The notes: a model not told the origin generated them from the sequence alone. Numbered from the stretch's first letter, positions 1 to 10,426 are shown. The stretch: 64,000 nt of DNA from Aquipseudomonas ullengensis (GCF_014174475.1 NZ_JACJUD010000001.1:124001-188000); one strand, 5' to 3'. Numbers and translations: made by a program.

Positions 1-184
1 TACCGATGTGCGGGTAGGTCAGCGTGACGATTTGCTGGGCATAGGAAGGATCGGTGAGGATTTCCTGATAGCCGGTCATGGCCGTGTTGAACACGACCTC
101 ACCGATGGTATGGCCGTCGGCCCCGATTGCTTCACCACGGAAAATGCTGCCGTCGGCAAGGGCGAGTATGGCTGGCTTAGTCAA
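1..184 (-). CDS. carA: carbamoyl-phosphate synthase small subunit (N-terminal part)
   Basis: The first 61 codons of the glutamine amidotransferase subunit of carbamoyl-phosphate synthase, which feeds arginine and pyrimidine synthesis; the rest lies beyond the window start. The translation opens [12 protein letters not shown] and includes [17 protein letters not shown], typical of CarA N-termini. The start is TTG at 184-182, chosen because a strong AGGGAGG Shine-Dalgarno lies just upstream and no ATG fits the conserved N-terminus. It lies downstream of dapB, as in P. aeruginosa. The leader carries a terminator-like hairpin and a short ORF, so attenuation is plausible. Confidence 0.93.
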   Translation of the reverse strand, partial: MTKPAILALADGSIFRGEAIGADGHTIGEVVFNTAMTGYQEILTDPSYAQQIVTLTYPHIG

Positions 185-195
185 GAAGACCTCCC

Positions 196-279
196 TTAGA
201 TCTGAAACTTGCACAAACGCAGGTTGTAAAAAAGCGGGATGACGTATTGACCGTCACCCCGCTTCTTTATCTGATTCAT
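196..279 (-). CDS. candidate carA leader peptide (27 codons)
   Basis: A short ORF starting at ATG 279-277 reads through the terminator-like hairpin and its T-run. It stops at TAA 198-196, directly abutting the carA Shine-Dalgarno. The codons over the U-tract encode Pro-Leu-Phe-Tyr-Asn. The placement is that of a leader peptide whose translation could disrupt the terminator. No strong ribosome-binding site is visible in front of the ATG, so translation is unproven. Leader-peptide control of carAB has been discussed for pseudomonads, but I cannot confirm that this peptide is homologous. Confidence 0.4.
   Translation of the reverse strand: MNQIKKRGDGQYVIPLFYNLRLCKFQI
229..267 (-). terminator. 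rho-independent terminator / attenuator in the carA leader
   Basis: On the minus strand a 12-bp stem with one mismatch (AGCGGGGTGACG / CGTCATCCCGCT) is followed by TTTTTT. It lies 45 nt before the carA start and downstream of dapB. It could end dapB transcription, act as a carA attenuator, or both. Confidence 0.7.
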
Positions 280-290
280 TCTGCGTTACT

Positions 291-362
291 TTTAGTGGAC
301 ACACTAAAGCAGGAAGCTTACAGGAAAGTGCCTTTTCGGTCCACCGCCTGGATGGACCGAAA
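291..362. other. two hairpins upstream of the carA leader ORF
   Basis: TTTAGTG (291-297) pairs with CACTAAA (302-308) around a 4-nt loop. TTTCGGTCCA (334-343) pairs perfectly with TGGACCGAAA (353-362) around a 9-nt loop. Neither has a T-run on either strand, so they are more likely leader-RNA structures or protein sites than terminators. The function is unknown. Confidence 0.45.
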
Positions 363-380
363 CGCTATCGTAGAACCGAC

Positions 381-503
381 TCAAAATCTCGCGAGCTAGG
401 GCCAGGCAAGGCGAAATCGGGCGAAGAAGCGCACTTTACGAGCTGTAAATGAGCATTCTGAGCCGATTTCAACGCAGCATGGCCGACGCGCAGCAGATTT
501 TGA
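381..503 (+). repeat. 123-bp structured dispersed repeat, copy A
   Basis: Bounded by perfect 9-bp terminal inverted repeats (TCAAAATCT, 381-389; AGATTTTGA, 495-503). It contains nested inverted repeats at 413-420/463-470, 425-428/456-459 and 435-439/445-449. A second copy lies at 5307-5430, and base changes between the copies are compensatory in the stems. It lies between dapB and the carA leader. No coding capacity is evident. Confidence 0.85.
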
Positions 504-511
504 GCGGGCTC

Positions 512-2456
<1,945 letters not shown>

Positions 2457-2496
2457 ACATCTACACCTTTAAATTCGTCTGCCCCAGACACGCCAA

Positions 2497-2554
2497 CGCG
2501 GGAGCAAGCTCCCGCGCGGCGAATCGCGCCTGTCGAAGCCAGGCTTCGACAGGC
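2497..2554. repeat. two REP-like hairpins between dnaK and dnaJ
   Basis: The first is GCGGGAGC-AA-GCTCCCGC (2498-2515). The second is an 11-bp perfect stem, GCCTGTCGAAG / CTTCGACAGGC (2528-2538 and 2544-2554). Neither has a T-tract, so neither is a classic terminator. They resemble the short palindromes that Pseudomonas genomes carry between genes and may stabilise or attenuate the dnaK-dnaJ transcript. Confidence 0.65.
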
Positions 2555-2576
2555 AAGGACGGAGGTAAGCCGTGGC

Positions 2577-4493
2577 TTACTTGTTGTCCTTGACCTCTTC
2601 GAACTCGGCATCGACAACATCGTCGGCCGCGTCCTGAGCATCGTCCGCACCCTGAGCAGCAGCGCCCGGCTGCGGCTGTTCGGCGTACATCTTCTGCGCC
2701 AGCGGTGCAGTGACTTCGGACAGGGCATTCATCTTCGCATCGATGGCCGCCTTGTCGTCGCCTTTGACTGCAACTTCCAGCTCGCCCAGTGCTTTTTCGA
2801 TGGCCGCCTTCTCGTCGGCAGTCGCCTTGTCGCCCGCCTCAACAATCATCTTGCGAGTGGCGTGAACCAGACCATCGCCCTGATTGCGGGCAGTGACCAG
2901 TTCCTCGAACTTGCGGTCTTCCTCGGCATTGGCCTCGGCGTCACGCACCATCTGCTCGATTTCTTCCTCGGACAGGCCGGAGTTGGCCTTGATCACGATG
3001 GACTGCTGCTTGCCGGTGGCCTTGTCTTTGGCGCCGACATGCAGGATGCCGTTGGCGTCGATGTCGAAGGTCACCTCGATCTGCGGTACGCCACGCGGCG
3101 CCGGCGGGATCTCGGCCAGGTCGAACTTGCCCAGCGACTTGTTCTGCGCGGCTTGCTTGCGCTCGCCCTGCAGCACGTGAATGGTCACCGCGCCCTGGTT
3201 GTCGTCGGCAGTCGAGAACACCTGCGACTTCTTGGTCGGAATGGTGGTGTTCTTCTCGATCAGCGCGGTCATCACGCCACCCATGGTTTCGATACCCAGG
3301 GTCAGCGGCGATACGTCGAGCAGCAGCACGTCTTTGACGTCGCCAGCCAGAACGGCGCCCTGAATCGCAGCACCGATGGCTACGGCTTCGTCCGGGTTGA
3401 CGTCCTTGCGCGCTTCCTTGCCGAAGAACTCGGCGACTTTCTGCTGCACCAGCGGCATGCGGGTCTGACCGCCGACCAGGATCACTTCGTCGATGCTGCC
3501 AACGTCCAGACCGGAGTCTTTCAGGGCGATGCGGCACGGTTCGATGGTACGAGTAACCAGCTCTTCAACCAGGGCTTCCAGCTTGGCGCGGGAAATCTTC
3601 ACGTTGAGGTGCTTCGGACCGGTGGCATCGGCAGTGATGTACGGCAGGTTGACGTCGGTCTGCTGCGCGGACGACAGCTCGATCTTGGCCTTCTCGGCAG
3701 ACTCTTTCAGGCGCTGCATGGCCAGCGGATCGCCTTTCAGGTCGATACCGGACTCTTTCTTGAATTCGTCGACGAGGTAGTCGATCAGGCGAATATCAAA
3801 GTCCTCACCACCGAGGAAGGTGTCACCGTTGGTGGCCAGCACTTCGAACTGGTGCTCACCATCGACTTCGGCAATTTCGATTACCGACACGTCGAAGGTA
3901 CCGCCACCCAGGTCATAGACGATCACGGTGTGGTCGCCCTTGCCCTTGTCCATGCCATAGGCCAACGCAGCCGCGGTCGGCTCGTTGATGATGCGCTTGA
4001 CCTCGAGACCAGCGATGCGGCCTGCGTCTTTGGTGGCCTGGCGCTGGCTGTCGTTGAAGTAGGCCGGCACAGTGATGACCGCTTCGGTCACTGGCTCACC
4101 GAGGTAGTCTTCGGCGGTTTTCTTCATCTTCTTCAGCACTTCCGCGGAAATTTGCGGCGGCGCCATTTTCTGGCCCTTCACTTCCACCCAGGCGTCACCG
4201 TTGTCGGCCTTGGCGATCTTGTAGGGGACCATCTTGATGTCTTTCTGTACGACTTCTTCTTCGAAGCGACGACCGATCAGGCGCTTCACCGCGTACAGGG
4301 TGTTGTGCGGGTTGGTCACGGCCTGACGCTTGGCGGACTGGCCTGCGAGGATCTCGCCATCGTTGGTGTAGGCGATGATGGAAGGCGTGGTACGCGCGCC
4401 TTCGGCGTTTTCGATGACCTTGACGCTACCGTTTTCCAGAACTGCGACGCAGGAGTTGGTAGTCCCCAGGTCGATACCGATGATTTTGCCCAT
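2577..4493 (-). CDS. dnaK: chaperone protein DnaK (Hsp70)
   Basis: ATP-driven Hsp70 chaperone, 638 aa. The nucleotide-binding domain opens with [14 protein letters not shown] and contains [11 protein letters not shown] and [10 protein letters not shown]. The substrate-binding domain follows, then an acidic tail ending in EFEEVKDNK. It lies between grpE and dnaJ on the same strand. A near-perfect sigma-32 promoter sits 89 bp upstream and overlaps the grpE stop, so dnaK has its own heat-shock promoter as well as readthrough from grpE. Confidence 0.99.
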   Translation of the reverse strand: MGKIIGIDLGTTNSCVAVLENGSVKVIENAEGARTTPSIIAYTNDGEILAGQSAKRQAVTNPHNTLYAVKRLIGRRFEEEVVQKDIKMVPYKIAKADNGDAWVEVKGQKMAPPQISAEVLKKMKKTAEDYLGEPVTEAVITVPAYFNDSQRQATKDAGRIAGLEVKRIINEPTAAALAYGMDKGKGDHTVIVYDLGGGTFDVSVIEIAEVDGEHQFEVLATNGDTFLGGEDFDIRLIDYLVDEFKKESGIDLKGDPLAMQRLKESAEKAKIELSSAQQTDVNLPYITADATGPKHLNVKISRAKLEALVEELVTRTIEPCRIALKDSGLDVGSIDEVILVGGQTRMPLVQQKVAEFFGKEARKDVNPDEAVAIGAAIQGAVLAGDVKDVLLLDVSPLTLGIETMGGVMTALIEKNTTIPTKKSQVFSTADDNQGAVTIHVLQGERKQAAQNKSLGKFDLAEIPPAPRGVPQIEVTFDIDANGILHVGAKDKATGKQQSIVIKANSGLSEEEIEQMVRDAEANAEEDRKFEELVTARNQGDGLVHATRKMIVEAGDKATADEKAAIEKALGELEVAVKGDDKAAIDAKMNALSEVTAPLAQKMYAEQPQPGAAAQGADDAQDAADDVVDAEFEEVKDNK

Positions 4494-4581
4494 TTCACTC
4501 TCCCGAAACTTTGTCTTTGACCTTGGTTGCGCGGCCCGTTGATTGGATTGGCCGCGCCAGCACTAAATCGCTTGTACTAAT

Positions 4582-4609
4582 AGATGGGGCCGAAGCCCCG
4601 AATTTCAAG
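4582..4609 (-). promoter_or_regulatory. sigma-32 heat-shock promoter for dnaK
   Basis: On the minus strand CTTGAAA (4609-4603) and CCCCATCT (4589-4582) are 13 bp apart, matching the heat-shock consensus CTTGAAA / CCCCATNT. The -35 element overlaps the TGA stop of grpE. The spacer contains the hairpin GGGGC-TTCG-GCCCC. Confidence 0.88.
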
Positions 4610-5174
4610 CCTGCTCGTCAATCGACGGCAGCGGAGCGCTCGGTGCCTTGCTGACCACGACCATGGCCGGGCGCAGCAGGCGACCGCTGAGCAGGTAGCC
4701 CTTCTGGAACACCTTGAGCACGCTATTCGGCTCGACATGGGTGCTTTCTTCCATGGCCATCGCCTGATGGTGCTCCGGATTAAACGGTGCGCCGTGCGGA
4801 TCGACCGCCTCGACCTGATAACGCTTGAGGGTGTCGTGGAACAGCTTGAGGGTCAGCTCCATGCCTTCACGCACAACCTTGATCGACTCGTCGCTAGGGC
4901 TGGTCAATTCCAGGCCGCGCTCCAGGCTGTCGACCACTGGCAGCAGGTCGTTGGCGAATTTTTCCAGCGCGAACTTGTGCGCTTTCTCGACATCCTGCTC
5001 GGCACGGCGGCGCACGTTCTGCAAGTCGGCGGCCACGCGCAAGGCTTGATCCTGCGCAGCAGCCAGCTGCTCTTCGAGCGATTGCACACGCGCAACCAGA
5101 TCCTCGCCAAGCACCGCCTCGGGCGCCGGATTGTCCTGCGGGTTCTGCGTATCGAGAGTCTGTTCGTCAGCCAT
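4605..5174 (-). CDS. grpE: nucleotide exchange factor GrpE
   Basis: GrpE releases ADP from DnaK. The 189-aa product has the expected N-terminal coiled coil (about residues 25-75), a [17 protein letters not shown] motif and the C-terminal beta domain with NPEHHQAM. The start is ATG 5174-5172, preceded by AGGAGG; an upstream in-frame extension to 5243 has no such site. It is the first gene of the grpE-dnaK-dnaJ cluster and has its own sigma-32 promoter. No hrcA is present upstream, and recN is divergent. Confidence 0.97.
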   Translation of the reverse strand: MADEQTLDTQNPQDNPAPEAVLGEDLVARVQSLEEQLAAAQDQALRVAADLQNVRRRAEQDVEKAHKFALEKFANDLLPVVDSLERGLELTSPSDESIKVVREGMELTLKLFHDTLKRYQVEAVDPHGAPFNPEHHQAMAMEESTHVEPNSVLKVFQKGYLLSGRLLRPAMVVVSKAPSAPLPSIDEQA

Positions 5175-5226
5175 TGGGTCCTCCTGTAAATACAACAGCG
5201 GGTCATGGCCCGCTCTTCTTCCGCCT

Positions 5227-5254
5227 ATATGGGGCCCAAACACAGGCTTTCAAG
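5227..5254 (-). promoter_or_regulatory. sigma-32 heat-shock promoter for grpE
   Basis: On the minus strand CTTGAAA (5254-5248) and CCCCATAT (5234-5227) are 13 bp apart, the same architecture as the dnaK promoter. It lies about 50 bp upstream of the grpE start. Confidence 0.9.
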
Positions 5255-5280
5255 GGTTATTGTCAGGACAAAACAAAACA

Positions 5281-5296
5281 CTGTATAAATAGCCAG
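5281..5296 (+). promoter_or_regulatory. LexA (SOS) box upstream of recN
   Basis: CTGTATAAATAGCCAG fits the gammaproteobacterial LexA consensus CTG-N10-CAG with an AT-rich centre. recN is a classic SOS gene. The box lies 161 bp before the recN start, with the structured repeat (5307-5430) in between. Confidence 0.8.
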
Positions 5297-5306
5297 CACA
5301 AAAAGC

Positions 5307-5430
5307 TCAAAGCCTCGCGAGCTAGAGTCAGGCAAGGCGAAACTGGGCGAGGGCGCGGAGTTTACGAAAGGTAAATGAGCAGCCCGAGCCCGGTTTCAAC
5401 GCAGCATGGCCGACGCGCAGCAGGCTTTGG
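5307..5430 (+). repeat. structured dispersed repeat, copy B
   Basis: Second copy of the element at 381-503, in the same orientation. Terminal arms are TCAAAGCCT (5307-5315) and AGGCTTTGG (5422-5430). Internal helices lie at 5339-5347/5389-5397, 5351-5354/5382-5385 and 5361-5365/5371-5375. Relative to copy A, paired positions change together. It would lie in the recN 5' UTR if transcription starts near the LexA box. Confidence 0.85.
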
Positions 5431-5456
5431 ACCGTTAACTTTTGGGAGCGATCTCC

Positions 5457-7130
5457 ATGCTGGCGCACCTGTCCGTACACAACTACGCCATCGTCGAACA
5501 CCTGGATCTGGAACTGGCCCGCGGCATGTCGGTGATCACCGGCGAAACCGGCGCCGGTAAATCGATCATGCTCGACGCCCTGGGCCTGGCCCTCGGTGAT
5601 CGCGCCGACAGCGGCGTGGTGCGCCCCGGCGCGGACAAGGCCGACATCCTCGCCAGCTTCGACCTCGACGACATCCCCGAAGCCCGCACCTGGCTCAGCG
5701 AACGCGACCTGGACAACGATGGGCCATGCATCCTGCGTCGAGTCATTACCAGCGAAGGCCGCTCGCGCGGCTATATCAATGGCAGCCCCTGCCCGCTGGG
5801 CGATCTCAAGGCGCTCGGCGAGCTGCTGATCGACATCCACAGCCAGCACGAGCACCAATCGCTGCTCAAGCCGGACACCCATCGCCGCCTGCTCGACGAA
5901 TACACCGGCAGCCAGGAGCTGGCCCGCCAGGTGCAACTGGCCGCCCAGCGCTGGCGCCAGACCCGCCAGGAGCTGCAGCGCCTGACCTCGACCAGCGACG
6001 AGCAGCGCGCACGCCACCAGTTGCTCAGCTACCAACTGGAAGAGCTGGAAAACCTGACCCTCGGCGACAACGAACTGGAACAGCTGGAGCAAGAACACAA
6101 GACCCTGAGCAACGCCGAACAGCTGCTAGGCGCCTGCCGTCAGGTTCTCGACCTGTGCAGCGAAAGCGATGCCGGCAACGTGCTGTCCGCCCTGACCGCC
6201 AGCCTCAATCGCTTGAGCGCCTTCAGCAGCCAACCCGGCGCCTTGGGCGAAGCCAGCAACCTGCTGGCCAGCGCACAGATCCAGGTAGAAGAAGCAGTCG
6301 GCGAGCTGAACCGCTTCATCGACCACTTCGACGCCGACCCGCAGCGCCAACAGATCCTCGAAGAACGCCTCGACGCCATCTACACCCTGGCCCGCAAGCA
6401 TCGCATCCAGCCCACCGAGCTGGGCGAGCTGCAGCAGCGCCTGCTGGAGGAACTTGAAGGCCTCAATGCTGACGACCAAGCCAGCGAACGCCTCGGCGAA
6501 GAACTGGCCGCCTACGCCCGCCATTACCAGGAGAAAGCCAGCGAACTGAGCGAACTGCGCCAGCAAGCCGCCACGCTCCTGTCCGCCGCCGTGCAGGATG
6601 AGATGCAGAGCCTGGGCATGCCGGGTGGGCGTTTCAGCATCCAACTGCAGGGCAGCAACGCCGAGGAGCCCCAACCCTACGGCCTGGAGCAGGTCGAATT
6701 CCTGGTCAGCGCCAACCCCGGCCAACCGCTGAAGTCACTGGCCAAGGTCGCCTCCGGCGGTGAGCTGTCGCGCATCAGCCTGGCGATCCAGGTGATCACT
6801 GCGCAGACCTCGCGCGTACCGACCCTGGTGTTCGATGAAGTCGACGTCGGCATCGGCGGCCCGACTGCCGAAGTCGTCGGCCAGTTGCTGCGTCGCCTCG
6901 GCGAACGCGGCCAGGTGCTGACCGTCACCCACCTGCCGCAGGTTGCCGCCCAGGGTCACAACCACCTGTTCGTGCACAAGCAGCGCGGCAGCGAGGAAAC
7001 CCGTACCGCCGTGGCAACTCTCGACACACCGCAGCGCATCGAGGAAGTGGCACGCATGCTCGGCGGCGTCGACCTCACCGAAGAGTCGCTGCAGCACGCC
7101 CGCAAGATGGTCGCCAGCGCGCAGAGCTGA
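5457..7130 (+). CDS. recN: DNA repair protein RecN
   Basis: SMC-like ATPase for recombinational repair of double-strand breaks, 557 aa. The N-terminal Walker A is GETGAGKS (residues 29-36), followed by long coiled-coil segments. C-terminal parts include the SGGELSRI signature and the Walker B PTLVFDEVDVGIGG. The start is ATG 5457, with GGGAG 8 nt upstream; a TTG at 5442 is less likely. It is divergent from grpE, probably LexA-controlled, and closed by a bidirectional terminator shared with fur. Confidence 0.97.
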   Translation: MLAHLSVHNYAIVEHLDLELARGMSVITGETGAGKSIMLDALGLALGDRADSGVVRPGADKADILASFDLDDIPEARTWLSERDLDNDGPCILRRVITSEGRSRGYINGSPCPLGDLKALGELLIDIHSQHEHQSLLKPDTHRRLLDEYTGSQELARQVQLAAQRWRQTRQELQRLTSTSDEQRARHQLLSYQLEELENLTLGDNELEQLEQEHKTLSNAEQLLGACRQVLDLCSESDAGNVLSALTASLNRLSAFSSQPGALGEASNLLASAQIQVEEAVGELNRFIDHFDADPQRQQILEERLDAIYTLARKHRIQPTELGELQQRLLEELEGLNADDQASERLGEELAAYARHYQEKASELSELRQQAATLLSAAVQDEMQSLGMPGGRFSIQLQGSNAEEPQPYGLEQVEFLVSANPGQPLKSLAKVASGGELSRISLAIQVITAQTSRVPTLVFDEVDVGIGGPTAEVVGQLLRRLGERGQVLTVTHLPQVAAQGHNHLFVHKQRGSEETRTAVATLDTPQRIEEVARMLGGVDLTEESLQHARKMVASAQS

Positions 7131-7143
7131 ATGCTGCACGCAC

Positions 7144-7173
7144 AAAAAAGGCGCCCTGCGGGGCGCCTTTTTT
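7144..7173. terminator. bidirectional terminator between recN and fur
   Basis: A-run, then GGCGCCC-TGCG-GGGCGCC (7150-7167), then TTTTTT (7168-7173). The flanking A and T runs make it work on both strands for the convergent recN and fur. Confidence 0.93.
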
Positions 7174-7185
7174 ATTCAGCTCGAA

Positions 7186-7599
7186 TCACTTGCTCTTCTG
7201 GCGAACGTAGAGCACCAGATTGTGATCGACCAGCTCGAAGCCATGCTTCTTGACGATTTCCTTCTGCAGCTTCTCGATCTCCGGATCGAAAAACTCGATG
7301 ACCTCGCCACTGTCCACGCAGACCATGTGATCGTGGTGGCCGCCATCAGCCAGCTCGAACACGGCATGGCCGCCGTCGAAATTGTGCCGCTCAACCAGAC
7401 CAGCAGCCTCGAATTGAGTGAGGACGCGGTACACGGTGGCCAGGCCAACGTCTTCGCCCGCTTCCATCAATGCCTTGTATACATCCTCAGCGCTCATGTG
7501 ACGCTGGCCGGAGCTGGCGGAATCGAGCATCTGCAGGATTTTGACGCGCGGCAAGGTGACTTTAAGGCCAGCTTTGCGCAGTTCGCTATTTTCAACCAT
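7186..7599 (-). CDS. fur: ferric uptake regulator Fur
   Basis: Fe(II)-dependent global repressor of iron uptake, 137 aa. The N-terminal winged helix contains GLKVTLPRVKIL and TVYRVLTQFEAAGL. The metal-binding motif HNFDGGHAVFELADGGHHDHMVC is in the centre. Like other Pseudomonas Fur proteins, it lacks the full pair of CxxC motifs. It is divergent from bamE, with about 97 bp between their starts, the arrangement known for fur-omlA in P. aeruginosa. Confidence 0.97.
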   Translation of the reverse strand: MVENSELRKAGLKVTLPRVKILQMLDSASSGQRHMSAEDVYKALMEAGEDVGLATVYRVLTQFEAAGLVERHNFDGGHAVFELADGGHHDHMVCVDSGEVIEFFDPEIEKLQKEIVKKHGFELVDHNLVLYVRQKSK

Positions 7600-7696
7600 G
7601 GTCAGCTTTCTCTTGGTTGCTGCTTCGCAGCTCCCGTTTATGCGGGTATGATCGGGGTTTACTTTGCCTAGCCAAGATAGTGGAAGTCACCCACCG

Positions 7697-8215
7697 ATGC
7701 AAAACACCAAGCTCCTGCTGTCCAGCCTCACACTCGTGGGTCTGCTCGCACTCGCCGGCTGTTCATTTCCCGGGGTTTATAAAATCGACATCCAGCAAGG
7801 CAATGTCGTAACGCAGGACATGATAGACCAGTTGAAGCCTGGAATGACCCGCCGACAAGTGCGGTTTATCATGGGTAACCCGCTGATCACCGACACCTTC
7901 CACGCCAATCGCTGGGATTACCTGTACAGCATCCAGCCGGGCGGTCGTCAGCGCTACCAGGAACGCATCAGCCTGGTATTCAGCGGCGAAGACCAATTGA
8001 TCGGCCTGGCCGGCGACTTCGTCCCGGGCGTCAGCCGCGACCAGGCGATCCTCGGCGAAGACGGCAACACCACCGCACCGCAGACCGAAAGCCAGCCGCA
8101 GGCCGAAGAGCCAGCCAAGCCAGGTTCGCTGCAGGAACAAATTCAGCGCGAAGTGGACTCCGCCAAACCGGTCGCCGTACCGATTCCGGAACCCCTGGAA
8201 GCCAATCCGCAGTAA
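7697..8215 (+). CDS. bamE: outer membrane protein assembly factor BamE (OmlA/SmpA lipoprotein)
   Basis: Small lipoprotein of the BAM complex that folds outer-membrane proteins, 172 aa. The signal peptide ends in a LALAGC lipobox with Cys at about residue 20. The SmpA/OmlA domain follows, with [18 protein letters not shown] and [17 protein letters not shown] Pro/Glu/Gln-rich tail follows the domain. The start is the ATG at 7697, because the upstream in-frame ATG at 7664 would spoil the signal peptide. A strong terminator follows. Confidence 0.96.
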   Translation: MQNTKLLLSSLTLVGLLALAGCSFPGVYKIDIQQGNVVTQDMIDQLKPGMTRRQVRFIMGNPLITDTFHANRWDYLYSIQPGGRQRYQERISLVFSGEDQLIGLAGDFVPGVSRDQAILGEDGNTTAPQTESQPQAEEPAKPGSLQEQIQREVDSAKPVAVPIPEPLEANPQ

Positions 8216-8225
8216 ACTGCGGATA

Positions 8226-8255
8226 GAAAAAAGCCCGGCACTGCCGGGCTTTTTT
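8226..8255. terminator. bidirectional terminator after bamE
   Basis: AAAAAA, then AGCCCGG-CACTG-CCGGGCT (8232-8250), then TTTTT. It lies between the convergent bamE and rnfH. Confidence 0.92.
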
Positions 8256-8269
8256 ATGCCTGCTGTTTA

Positions 8270-8587
8270 TTACTCAGACTGTGCCGCGCGCTGCTCTGCT
8301 GCACGCGCCGCACGCTGCTTGCGCACTTCCTTCGGGTCAGCCAGCAACGGCCGGTAGACCTCCACGCGCTCGCCCTCCTCCAGTACACGCTCCTCCGGCT
8401 TGCTCAGCGCCTTGCCGAAAATACCAAGCGGTGCAGTTGCCAGATCCAGACCGACGAACTGCACATCCAACCCAGAACGCAGAGCTGCATCGCGCGCCGT
8501 GCTGCCGACCGGTAGCTCCAGGCCCACCAGTTTCTGCTCGCCAGCCAAGGCGTACACCACCTCGACCCGCAAAACCGGCTTATCCAT
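8270..8587 (-). CDS. rnfH: RnfH family protein (ubiquitin-like fold)
   Basis: A 105-aa protein of the RnfH/UPF0125 family, with a beta-grasp fold and no firmly assigned biochemical role. The sequence shows VEVVYA near the N-terminus, GIFGKALSKPEERVLEEGDR-type motifs (here LEEGERVEVYRPL) and a basic, Ala-rich tail. The start is ATG 8587-8585, which overlaps the end of ratA. The ratA-rnfH pair is conserved in gammaproteobacteria next to smpB. Confidence 0.92.
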   Translation of the reverse strand: MDKPVLRVEVVYALAGEQKLVGLELPVGSTARDAALRSGLDVQFVGLDLATAPLGIFGKALSKPEERVLEEGERVEVYRPLLADPKEVRKQRAARAAEQRAAQSE

Positions 8588-9014
8588 AGAGCTGCTTGGC
8601 CCGCTGACAGAAGGCATCGACCATGGTGTTGGCCGCCTGGGTGAACAACGGCCCCAGCGTGGCACGCACCAGCGGCCCGGCGTAATCGAAGGTCATGTCC
8701 AGGCTGATCTTGCAGGCTTTTTCGCCCAGCGCCTTGAATTCCCACACGCCCTGCAACTGGGAAAACGGCCCCTCTTCCAGCTGCATCTCGATCGACTTGC
8801 CCGGCACCAGACGATTGCGGGTCATGAAGCGCTGACTGATCGAAGCCTTGGCCACGGTCAGGCTGGCACGCATCGACGCCTCGCTCACCTCCAGCACTTC
8901 GGAAGCCGAGCACCAGGGCAGAAACTGCGGATAGCTGGCCACATCATTGACCAGATCGTAGAGCGCCTGCGCCGGATAGGGCAGCAGCGCAGAACGTTGA
9001 ATTCGGGTGCTCAT
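8580..9014 (-). CDS. ratA: RatA / COQ10-type START-domain protein
   Basis: A 144-aa polyketide cyclase/START-fold protein. Members are described as ribosome association toxin RatA in E. coli and as coenzyme Q-binding COQ10 homologues in other organisms, so which role applies here is unclear. Typical motifs are [17 protein letters not shown] near the N-terminus and [12 protein letters not shown] in the centre. The start is ATG 9014-9012; an in-frame upstream ATG at 9032 is less conserved. It overlaps rnfH and is divergent from smpB. Confidence 0.93.
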   Translation of the reverse strand: MSTRIQRSALLPYPAQALYDLVNDVASYPQFLPWCSASEVLEVSEASMRASLTVAKASISQRFMTRNRLVPGKSIEMQLEEGPFSQLQGVWEFKALGEKACKISLDMTFDYAGPLVRATLGPLFTQAANTMVDAFCQRAKQLYG

Positions 9015-9122
9015 CGGTTCTCGCGTCCTCAACTACTGCGCCTGGCGGGCCAGAACCAGGGCGCCAGCCGCAACGAAGCGCGCATTGTGCGGAATTCACC
9101 CTGCCCCCTCAAGCACAGGCTG

Positions 9123-9151
9123 TCGCCAGCGCGGCGCCGACTCCCTATAAT
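9123..9151 (+). promoter_or_regulatory. smpB promoter giving a probably leaderless mRNA
   Basis: A perfect TATAAT (9146-9151) lies 17 bp downstream of TCGCCA (9123-9128), which matches TTGACA at 4 of 6 positions. The expected transcription start is about 9158-9161, essentially the A of the smpB ATG. No Shine-Dalgarno lies between. Confidence 0.7.
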
Positions 9152-9160
9152 GCCGCGCCT

Positions 9161-9643
9161 ATGGCTAAGCAAAAGAAACACCCTACGGGGACCATCGCGC
9201 AGAATAAAAAAGCGCTGCATGACTATTTCGTCGAACACAAGTTCGAGGCCGGCCTGGTCCTGTCCGGCTGGGAAGTGAAAAGCCTGCGCGCCGGCAAGGC
9301 GCAGCTGGTGGATAGTTACGTGCTACTCAAGGACGACGAGGCCTGGCTGATGGGGTGCCATATCACCCCGCTGAAGACCGCCAGCACTCACGTCATCGCC
9401 GACCCCACCCGCACGCGCAAGCTGCTGCTGAACAAGCGCGAGCTGGACAAGCTGTTCGGCGCGGTCCAGCAGAAGGGCTACACCTGTGTGGCTCTGTCGA
9501 TCTACTGGAAGGCGCACCTGATCAAGTGCGAGATTGCCCTGGCCAAGGGCAAGAAGGACTTCGACAAGCGCCACACCGAGAAAGAACGTGACGCCGACCG
9601 CGAAGTGCAGCGCGCCATGCGCACCAAGGGCAAGGACGACTAA
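9161..9643 (+). CDS. smpB: SsrA-binding protein SmpB
   Basis: Binds tmRNA and takes it to stalled ribosomes for trans-translation, 160 aa. The N-terminus [18 protein letters not shown] and the motif [16 protein letters not shown] are family hallmarks. The basic tail (from [16 protein letters not shown] on) is the part that enters the decoding channel. The ATG at 9161 is fixed by this conserved N-terminus even though no ribosome-binding site precedes it. The tmRNA partner is encoded at 18913. Confidence 0.97.
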   Translation: MAKQKKHPTGTIAQNKKALHDYFVEHKFEAGLVLSGWEVKSLRAGKAQLVDSYVLLKDDEAWLMGCHITPLKTASTHVIADPTRTRKLLLNKRELDKLFGAVQQKGYTCVALSIYWKAHLIKCEIALAKGKKDFDKRHTEKERDADREVQRAMRTKGKDD

Positions 9644-9658
9644 GCCCAGCCGCCAGGG

Positions 9659-10426
9659 TCAGGTGCCCTGGCGCCGCTGTGCTCGCTCCATCCGCTTGGC
9701 TTCCTGCTGCGCTTCGTTGAGCACTTCCTGTACATAAAGAATGTGCCCGTGGGAAATCTCCCGCGCCGCTTCCGCTCGCCGTTCGACAATCGCCTCGAAC
9801 AACGCCCGATGCTGCTGCATCAGCATGTCGCGGGTCTCGCTGCGCTGCAGGTACATGCCACCGATATTGGTCACCACGTTGTGCTTGAGCAGGTCGAACA
9901 GGCCGCGAATCGTGTGCAGCAGCACCGCGTTGTGGCTGGCCTCGGCGATAGCCAGGTGGAAACTGGCATCAGCCGCGCCCTCCTGCTCACGGGTCGCCTT
10001 GCTGCCCGGCGCATAGCAGGTTTGCAGGGTTTCGAAGGCTGCGCGCAGGCGCTGGTGATCCAACTCGGTAGCACGCAGCGCCGCGTAGTAGGCGCAGGAA
10101 CCTTCCAGGGTGTGACGGAACTCCAGCAAATCGCGCTGCGCATCGGGATTGCTTTCCAGCAGATGCAGCAACGGATCGCTGAAGGTCGAGCCCAGCTCCG
10201 CCGCCACATAGTTGCCGCCGCCCTGGCGACTGACCAGCAAGCCCTTGGCCACCAGTTTCTGAATCGCCTCACGCAGCGACGGCCGCGACACACCGAACTG
10301 CTCGGCCAGCGCGCGCTCGGCCGGCAGCCGTTCGCCGGCCTTGAGGGTGCCCTCGAGGATCATCGATTCCAGTTGACTGACGATATCGTCCGACAGGCGG
10401 CGCTGCCGAACCTGACCAAATCCCAT
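9659..10426 (-). CDS. lldR: GntR/FadR-family lactate regulator LldR
   Basis: Transcriptional repressor of lactate utilisation, 255 aa. An N-terminal winged helix-turn-helix (GERLPAERALAEQFGVSRPSLREAI) is followed by an FCD ligand-binding domain of the FadR type (LLEFRHTLEGSCAYYAA, FHLAIAEASHN). The start is ATG 10426-10424, with GGAAAGGGAT upstream; the longer in-frame extension to 10573 lacks a ribosome-binding site. It is divergent from lldPD-dld, and an operator-like palindrome lies between them. Confidence 0.93.
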   Translation of the reverse strand: MGFGQVRQRRLSDDIVSQLESMILEGTLKAGERLPAERALAEQFGVSRPSLREAIQKLVAKGLLVSRQGGGNYVAAELGSTFSDPLLHLLESNPDAQRDLLEFRHTLEGSCAYYAALRATELDHQRLRAAFETLQTCYAPGSKATREQEGAADASFHLAIAEASHNAVLLHTIRGLFDLLKHNVVTNIGGMYLQRSETRDMLMQQHRALFEAIVERRAEAAREISHGHILYVQEVLNEAQQEAKRMERAQRRQGT

